18,004 bases of DNA from Pseudomonadota bacterium. Its GTDB lineage: Bacteria; Myxococcota; Myxococcia; Myxococcales; Anaeromyxobacteraceae. Below the pieces are notes generated by a model that was given only the letters and a program-made list of their open reading frames with translations, ran no database searches and was not told the DNA's origin. The position numbers and the translations under genes were made by a program. Shown in pieces: positions 15,455 through 18,004 of this stretch; within the stretch, counting starts at the first letter, position 1; each line of letters starts with the position of its first letter. The stretch lies in the NCBI GenBank assembly GCA_023428085.1, contig JAEYZK010000369.1, forward strand, positions 1 through 18,004, in the 5' to 3' direction.

Positions 15455-15468
15455 TCGAACCGGTTCGA
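15455..15468. promoter_or_regulatory. LacI-family operator candidate (perfect palindrome)
   Basis: TCGAACCGGTTCGA is a perfect 14-bp palindrome with a central CG step, the usual form of LacI/GalR-family operators. It lies 84 bases before the GH4 start and 157 bases before the divergent regulator start, where it could control both. A half-site (GTTCGA, 15393-15398) lies closer to the GH4 gene. Calling it the site of the adjacent regulator is inference from position and symmetry. Confidence 0.7.
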
Positions 15469-15516
15469 CGCTAGCACGTCCGCACGGACCGGGCGACCTC
15501 ATCCGGCGTGCCCGGC

Positions 15517-15530
15517 CGGGGCATGCCCCG
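15517..15530. other. Second perfect palindrome in the regulator leader
   Basis: CGGGGCATGCCCCG is a perfect 14-bp palindrome 95 bases before the regulator start. It does not resemble the first palindrome. It could be a site for another regulator or a small hairpin in the regulator's 5' leader, but GC-rich palindromes arise easily in this DNA. Confidence 0.25.
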
Positions 15531-15625
15531 CGCCCCTGGGCTCCCGCGGGTCCGCCGGCGCAGGCCGCGGCCGCCGCGGACCGCGCGCCGCGGAAGGGAT
15601 GCGGCCGTGGCATACTCCCGCGGCG

Positions 15626-16735
15626 ATGCCCGCCCAGCGATCCCGGCCATCTCCGCCCTCCGACGCGCGCAGCACCCGCCTGAACATCGGCGAGATCGCG
15701 CGCCGGGTCGGGGTGGCGCGGAGCACGGTCTCCTACGCGCTCAGCGGGAGGAGGTCCATCTCGGAGGAGCTGCGCGCCCGGATCCTCCGCGTCGTCGAGG
15801 AGCTCGGGTACCGGCCGAACGCGAGCGCGCGGGCGCTGGCCGAGGGCCGGAGCCGGACGGTGGGCCTCGTCATCCCGCCCCCGACGCGCCGCCTCCTCGA
15901 GTCGCAGCTCGCCTTCGTGGCCGCGGTGAGCGAGCTCGTGAGCGCGGCCGACCTGGACCTGCTCCTCTCGCCCAGCACCGGCGATCACGACCGCTCCTTC
16001 CAGCGCATGCTGAGCGGCCGGCGCGTGGACGGCGTCCTGATGATGGAGGTCCGGCTGCGCGACGAGCGCATCGTCGCCCTCGAGCGCAGCCGGATCCCGT
16101 TCGTGTTGATCGGCCGCCCCGCGGATCCGCGCGGCCTGTTCTGGGCGGACGTCGACTACGGCGTCGTCGTCGAGCGCTGCGTCGAGCAGCTCGCGGAGCT
16201 CGGTCACCGCCGGATCGCGCTCCTCAACCGCCCCGCCGAGATGCTCGCCGCCGGCTACGGCGTCGCGCGCCGCGCGGCCGAGGGCTTCGCGGCGGCGGCG
16301 GCGCGCCGGGGCGTGCGCCCGCACGCGTTCTGCTGCCCCGACGACGCGGCCGGGGGAGAGGCCACCATCCAGCGCATCCTCGGCGCGCGCCCGCGCATCA
16401 CGGCGGCGGTGACGATCAACGACGCCGCGCTCGCGGGGGTGGCCCGGGCCCTCGATCGCGCGCACGTCCGCGTGCCGCAGGACTTCTCGCTCGTGGGCGT
16501 CGTCGGGGAGCGCTGGGCGGAGGACTTCCACCCCGCGTTGACCGCGGCGGTGATCTCGCCCATGGACCTGATGCGCGGCGCGTTCGAGATGCTGCTGGAG
16601 CGCATGGCGGATCCCCGCGCGCCCGCGCGACACTTCCTCCACGCGCCGCCCATCCAGCAGGGCGCGAGCACCGGCCCCGCGCCGGCGCCCGCGCCCCGGG
16701 CCCGCACGCGCGGCCGCCCCCCGGCCGGTCGGTGA
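15626..16735 (+). CDS. LacI/GalR-family transcriptional regulator
   Basis: A 369-residue repressor. The helix-turn-helix NIGEIARRVGVARSTVSYALSG is at residues 20-41, and the hinge GYRPNASARALAEGR at 61-75. The periplasmic-binding-protein-like effector domain (from about 78) includes TVGLVIPPP, RRVDGVLMMEV, FVLIGRP, ELGHRRIALLNRP and DFSLVGVVGERWAEDFHPALTAAVISP. The last 25 residues are Pro/Ala/Arg-rich and probably disordered. ATG 15626 puts the helix-turn-helix 20 residues in. An in-frame ATG at 15599 is possible but has GGAAGGG directly against it; neither start has an ideal site. The gene is divergent from the GH4-ABC-GH65 operon and very likely is its repressor, released by an imported sugar or a breakdown product. 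Confidence 0.93.
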   Translation: MPAQRSRPSPPSDARSTRLNIGEIARRVGVARSTVSYALSGRRSISEELRARILRVVEELGYRPNASARALAEGRSRTVGLVIPPPTRRLLESQLAFVAAVSELVSAADLDLLLSPSTGDHDRSFQRMLSGRRVDGVLMMEVRLRDERIVALERSRIPFVLIGRPADPRGLFWADVDYGVVVERCVEQLAELGHRRIALLNRPAEMLAAGYGVARRAAEGFAAAAARRGVRPHAFCCPDDAAGGEATIQRILGARPRITAAVTINDAALAGVARALDRAHVRVPQDFSLVGVVGERWAEDFHPALTAAVISPMDLMRGAFEMLLERMADPRAPARHFLHAPPIQQGASTGPAPAPAPRARTRGRPPAGR

Positions 16736-16765
16736 GCCCCAGTCGGATCCTCCGCGCGTCGCGCC

Positions 16766-16790
16766 TGCCAAAAACTGGCGATATCGATCT
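16766..16790 (+). promoter_or_regulatory. AT-richer symmetric patch ahead of the methyltransferase gene
   Basis: In the 66-base gap between the regulator and the methyltransferase gene, GCCA (16767-16770) and TGGC (16776-16779) flank AAAAC, and CGATATCG (16779-16786) is an 8-bp palindrome. The AT content is far above the surroundings, as often seen at promoters or control sites in GC-rich genomes. I cannot assign clear -35/-10 boxes. The methyltransferase may have its own promoter here. Confidence 0.3.
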
Positions 16791-16801
16791 CCCGCCCTAC
16801 C

Positions 16802-17659
16802 ATGCGGGTCATGGCGCGTCGGTTGGATCTGCGGTCGTGGGATGGGCTGCCGGGGACGGCGGCACGGGGGCAGGGGTGGGCGCTGGTCCAGGGGGACTGC
16901 GTGGCGGCGCTGGAGAGCCTGCCGCCGCAGTCGATCGACGTGGCCTTCGCCGATCCGCCGTACCACCTCTCGAACGGCGGGACGACCTGCCAGAGCGGCC
17001 GCCGCGCCCGCGTGGACAAGGGCGCGTGGGACGCCTCCAGCGGCGTCGCCGAGGACCACGCCTTCCAGGCGCGCTGGCTCCAGGCCGTCCGGCGCGCGCT
17101 CAAGCCGAGCGGCACGATCTGGGTCTCGGGCACGCAGCACGTCATCTTCTCCATCGGCTACGCCATGCAGGAGCTGGGCTACCACCTGCTCAACACCGTC
17201 ACCTGGTACAAGCCCAACGCCTCGCCCAACCTCGCCTGCCGCTTCTTCACGCACTCGACCGAGATCCTGCTCTGGGCGAGTCCGCAGAAGGCGCGACCGC
17301 TGCCGCACCGGTTCAACTACCAGGAGATGAAGACGCGCAACGGCGGCAAGCAGATGCGCGACCTCTGGGAGATCGCGGAGCGCCCGGAGCCCGGCGGCGA
17401 GCAGGTCGTCTGGTCCATCCCGACCCCGGGCCCGCGCGAGAAGTCGCACGGCCGCCACCCCACGCAGAAGCCGCTCGCGCTCCTCGAGCGCGCGCTCGCC
17501 GCGAGCTCGTCGCCCGGCGACCTCGTCCTCGACCCGTTCTCCGGCTCCGGCACCACCGGCGTCGCCGCCCTGCGCGCCGGCTGCCGGTTCCTGGGCATGG
17601 AGCGCGATCCCGCGTACGTGGAGCTCGCCGCCCGCCGGCTCCGCGACGAGGAGCAGTGA
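16802..17659 (+). CDS. Site-specific DNA methyltransferase, beta class (adenine-N6 or cytosine-N4)
   Basis: A 285-residue S-adenosylmethionine-dependent enzyme that modifies an amino group of adenine or cytosine in DNA. The order of motifs is that of the beta class: the catalytic loop ADPPYHLSNGG (motif IV, DPPY at 51-54) comes early, and the AdoMet-binding LVLDPFSGSGTTG (motif I, FSGSG at 246-250) comes late, preceded by HPTQKPLALLER (motif X, 219-230). The stretch DPPYHLSNGG with a following Lys-Gly-x-Trp-Asp (KGAWD, 73-77) resembles MboII/DpnA-type adenine methyltransferases, so N6-adenine is the better guess. ATG 16802 or ATG 16811 could be the start; neither has a clear binding site. No restriction endonuclease frame is seen beside it: upstream is the regulator and downstream a small secreted protein. 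It looks solitary, but a partner outside the window is possible. Confidence 0.93.
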   Translation: MRVMARRLDLRSWDGLPGTAARGQGWALVQGDCVAALESLPPQSIDVAFADPPYHLSNGGTTCQSGRRARVDKGAWDASSGVAEDHAFQARWLQAVRRALKPSGTIWVSGTQHVIFSIGYAMQELGYHLLNTVTWYKPNASPNLACRFFTHSTEILLWASPQKARPLPHRFNYQEMKTRNGGKQMRDLWEIAERPEPGGEQVVWSIPTPGPREKSHGRHPTQKPLALLERALAASSSPGDLVLDPFSGSGTTGVAALRAGCRFLGMERDPAYVELAARRLRDEEQ

Positions 17660-17768
17660 CGAGCGCCCGCTCGCGCTGTCCCTGAGCCAGCCGGCGCGCC
17701 CTGCGCTCCTCGCGACGTACGCGCGGACGGGCGCTGTCGGCGTCGGACGCCGTCGCCACGTTGAGGCC

Positions 17769-18004
17769 ATGAGCGCGCTCGCCGTCCTCTCGGCCGTGTC
17801 GCTGGCGTCCATCGCCGCTCCCGAGCCGTGCCACGTCGTCACTCCGCGCGCCATCCTGCGCTGCGATGCCTCGCCCGAGGAGCTCCGCGCCGCGGCCGCG
17901 CCGCCGCCGGCGAAGCCGGGGCCCCGGGTGGACGCCCCGCGCGACGTCCCCCCGCCGAGCGAGGCGGCGCGCGGGTCCGCCGCCGGTCCGACGGAGGCGG
18001 GACC
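17769..18004 (+). CDS. Putative secreted Pro/Ala-rich protein, C-terminus cut by window edge
   Basis: ATG 17769, with GAGG just upstream, opens a frame that remains open for 78 codons to the window end. It begins MSALAVLSAVSLASIAAPEPC, a short hydrophobic stretch that could be a signal peptide, although it lacks a basic start. Two cysteines follow (C21 and C33), then a Pro/Ala/Arg-rich low-complexity stretch from about 45. The coding strand is uncertain because long frames on both strands are common in this DNA. I do not recognise a family. The 109 bases between the methyltransferase stop and this start show no clear element. Confidence 0.4.
   Translation, partial: MSALAVLSAVSLASIAAPEPCHVVTPRAILRCDASPEELRAAAAPPPAKPGPRVDAPRDVPPPSEAARGSAAGPTEAG

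Noticed and set aside
17660..17690. The CGAGC/GCTCG inverted repeat after the methyltransferase stop as a terminator
   Set aside because: The stem is only five base pairs and no T-run follows; such short repeats are expected by chance here.
14009..17854. A 1281-residue reading of the GH4 gene with a long N-terminal extension
   Set aside because: The extension is antisense to the LacI and methyltransferase genes. The Rossmann motif begins five residues after ATG 15370, as in other GH4 enzymes.
1..18004. CRISPR arrays, insertion-sequence ends, tRNA/rRNA genes or prophage genes
   Set aside because: I looked on both strands and saw no regularly spaced direct repeats apart from the coding InlB-like units, no transposase-like protein, no cloverleaf-type sequence I could support and no phage structural or integrase motif.

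Overview
The window is about 18 kb of very GC-rich DNA (roughly 70% or more) with dense gene packing, frequent GTG starts and strong third-position GC. Together with a Gram-negative style of secretion (a lipoprotein and a soluble periplasmic solute-binding protein without a lipobox), this suggests a deltaproteobacterial or myxobacterial chromosome, Anaeromyxobacter being the closest in feel. That assignment is inference from composition and gene style only. I see no rRNA, tRNA, CRISPR array or insertion sequence, and no stretch over 300 bases lacks a gene.

Left part (1-5555): an unfinished minus-strand nucleotidyltransferase-fold protein, a plus-strand single-domain peroxiredoxin with an unusual cysteine arrangement, and a convergent minus-strand YgfZ-type folate-binding protein. 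Next comes a large plus-strand lipoprotein built from a cellulose-binding domain, four Cys-rich InlB-like repeats around a malectin domain, and a C-terminal CE1/feruloyl-esterase-like catalytic domain. It ends at a 14-bp-stem terminator that separates it from the minus-strand block.

Middle (5562-15370, all minus strand): a sugar-uptake and catabolism operon read in the order GH4 glycosidase, solute-binding protein, two MalF/MalG-type permeases, PfkB-family sugar kinase, GH65 phosphorylase. Behind it, in the same direction, lie epoxyqueuosine reductase (queG) and a fumarylacetoacetate hydrolase-family enzyme whose start overlaps the queG stop. The operon has no ABC ATPase gene, so a shared MsiK/MalK-type ATPase elsewhere is expected. 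A large imperfect inverted repeat sits between the binding-protein gene and the first permease gene, where it could set a high binding-protein to permease ratio.

Right part (15371-18004): a LacI/GalR-family regulator is transcribed divergently from the GH4 gene. The shared 255-base intergenic region holds a perfect 14-bp palindrome, TCGAACCGGTTCGA, with the central CG typical of LacI-family operators. The regulator is followed by a beta-class DNA methyltransferase with no restriction endonuclease beside it, and by the start of a small secreted or proline-rich protein that runs off the window.

How the genes probably work together: an alpha-linked glycoside would be bound by the periplasmic protein, imported by the two permeases, and split inside the cell by the GH4 enzyme (the CHS motif points to alpha-galactosidase chemistry) and/or phosphorolysed by the GH65 enzyme. 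The PfkB kinase would phosphorylate a released sugar or polyol, and the LacI protein would repress the set until the sugar is present. The GH65 active-site signature departs from the usual family pattern, so the true substrate may not be maltose or trehalose. This is the most likely place in the window for undescribed biochemistry.
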